Shown here: piece after piece, positions 5,894 to 5,990 of the stretch | Layout: each line of letters starts with the position of its first letter | Position numbering within the stretch: position 1 is the stretch's first letter | Assembly: GCA_021160485.1 (NCBI GenBank) | Contig: JAGHCL010000197.1 | Coordinates: 1-5,990, forward strand | Direction: 5' to 3' | DNA length: 5,990 nt | DNA from: Candidatus Desulfofervidaceae bacterium | GTDB taxonomy: Bacteria; Desulfobacterota; Desulfofervidia; Desulfofervidales; Desulfofervidaceae | Notes under the pieces: model-generated | What the model was told of the DNA's origin: nothing | The model's database searches: none | The model's input: the letters and a program-made list of their open reading frames with translations, nothing else | Position numbers and translations under genes: made by a program

Positions 5894-5990
5894 AGAGACT
5901 CTTGCAAAAGTATAGAAATTTTCTTTCACAAGTGGTAAAACATCCTCCAAAATAGAAAAGGAGGGAATAAATTGGTAGGCAAGACAAGAG
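5894..5990. mobile_element. possible insertion-sequence end running off the window
   Basis: GAGACTCTTGCAAAAG (5895-5910) resembles, from memory, the terminal repeats of some DDE insertion sequences (GAGACTGTTGCAAAA-type ends). It sits where the reading frame of the decayed gene to its left loses coherence, and about 60 nt further right a strong ribosome site precedes a start codon pointing inward, as at the 5' end of a transposase gene. The other end and any target duplication are outside the window, so this is suggestive only. Confidence 0.3.
5972..5990 (+). CDS. start of a truncated gene, possibly a transposase (TTG start)
   Basis: AAGGAGGG (5958-5965) lies 6 nt before TTG at 5972, which opens a frame reading MVGKTR to the window edge. 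The ribosome site is excellent and the position just inside a possible IS terminus fits a transposase N-terminus. Only six residues are visible, so identity is not established. Confidence 0.3.

Overview
This is a bacterial window of moderate-to-low GC, with Lys/Glu-rich proteins and strong AGGAGG-type ribosome binding sites. The FAD/iron-sulfur oxidoreductase with an HdrA-like ferredoxin tail, beside a YrfG-type nucleotidase and an aroC-tyrA pair, would fit an anaerobe such as a (possibly thermophilic) Desulfobacterota lineage. That placement is inference; there is no rRNA or other phylogenetic marker here.

Layout. (1) 18-473 (+) is a small HEPN/HepT-like (DUF86) protein whose catalytic motif is degenerate. 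(2) 481-1158 (-) is a HAD phosphatase closely resembling E. coli YrfG (GMP/IMP 5'-nucleotidase); it converges on gene 1 with a 7-nt gap and has its own near-consensus sigma70 promoter. (3) 1287-3077 (-) is a 596-residue flavoprotein with a GltD/NfnB-like core and a cysteine-rich C-terminal polyferredoxin tail. (4) 3078-3517 is a 440-nt divergent intergenic region holding candidate promoters for both flanking genes, a degenerate ATTCAYC heptamer repeat and an 18-codon possible leader ORF. (5) 3518-4567 (+) aroC and 4564-5340 (+) tyrA overlap by ATGA and form a short operon for chorismate to tyrosine. (6) 5341-5990 contains no intact complete gene. It holds a decayed two-gene cassette on the minus strand: an unrecognised ORF remnant, then a CopG/BrnA-type antitoxin carrying a TGA where a conserved Trp is expected. 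At the right edge is what may be the end of an insertion sequence, including a transposase start.

How the genes work together. aroC and tyrA are consecutive steps apart only by chorismate mutase, which is not in the window (the TyrA here is a single-domain dehydrogenase with no fused mutase). The oxidoreductase is transcribed alone, without a GltB or NfnA partner next to it, so its electron partners lie elsewhere. The two ends of the window look like accessory DNA (toxin-antitoxin-like genes, decay, possible IS) flanking a housekeeping core.

No clearly new multi-gene system is visible. The points most worth checking are the broken antitoxin cassette, the electron-transfer architecture of the 596-residue flavoprotein, the perfect 11-bp inverted repeat inside its coding region, and a substituted substrate-site arginine in TyrA.
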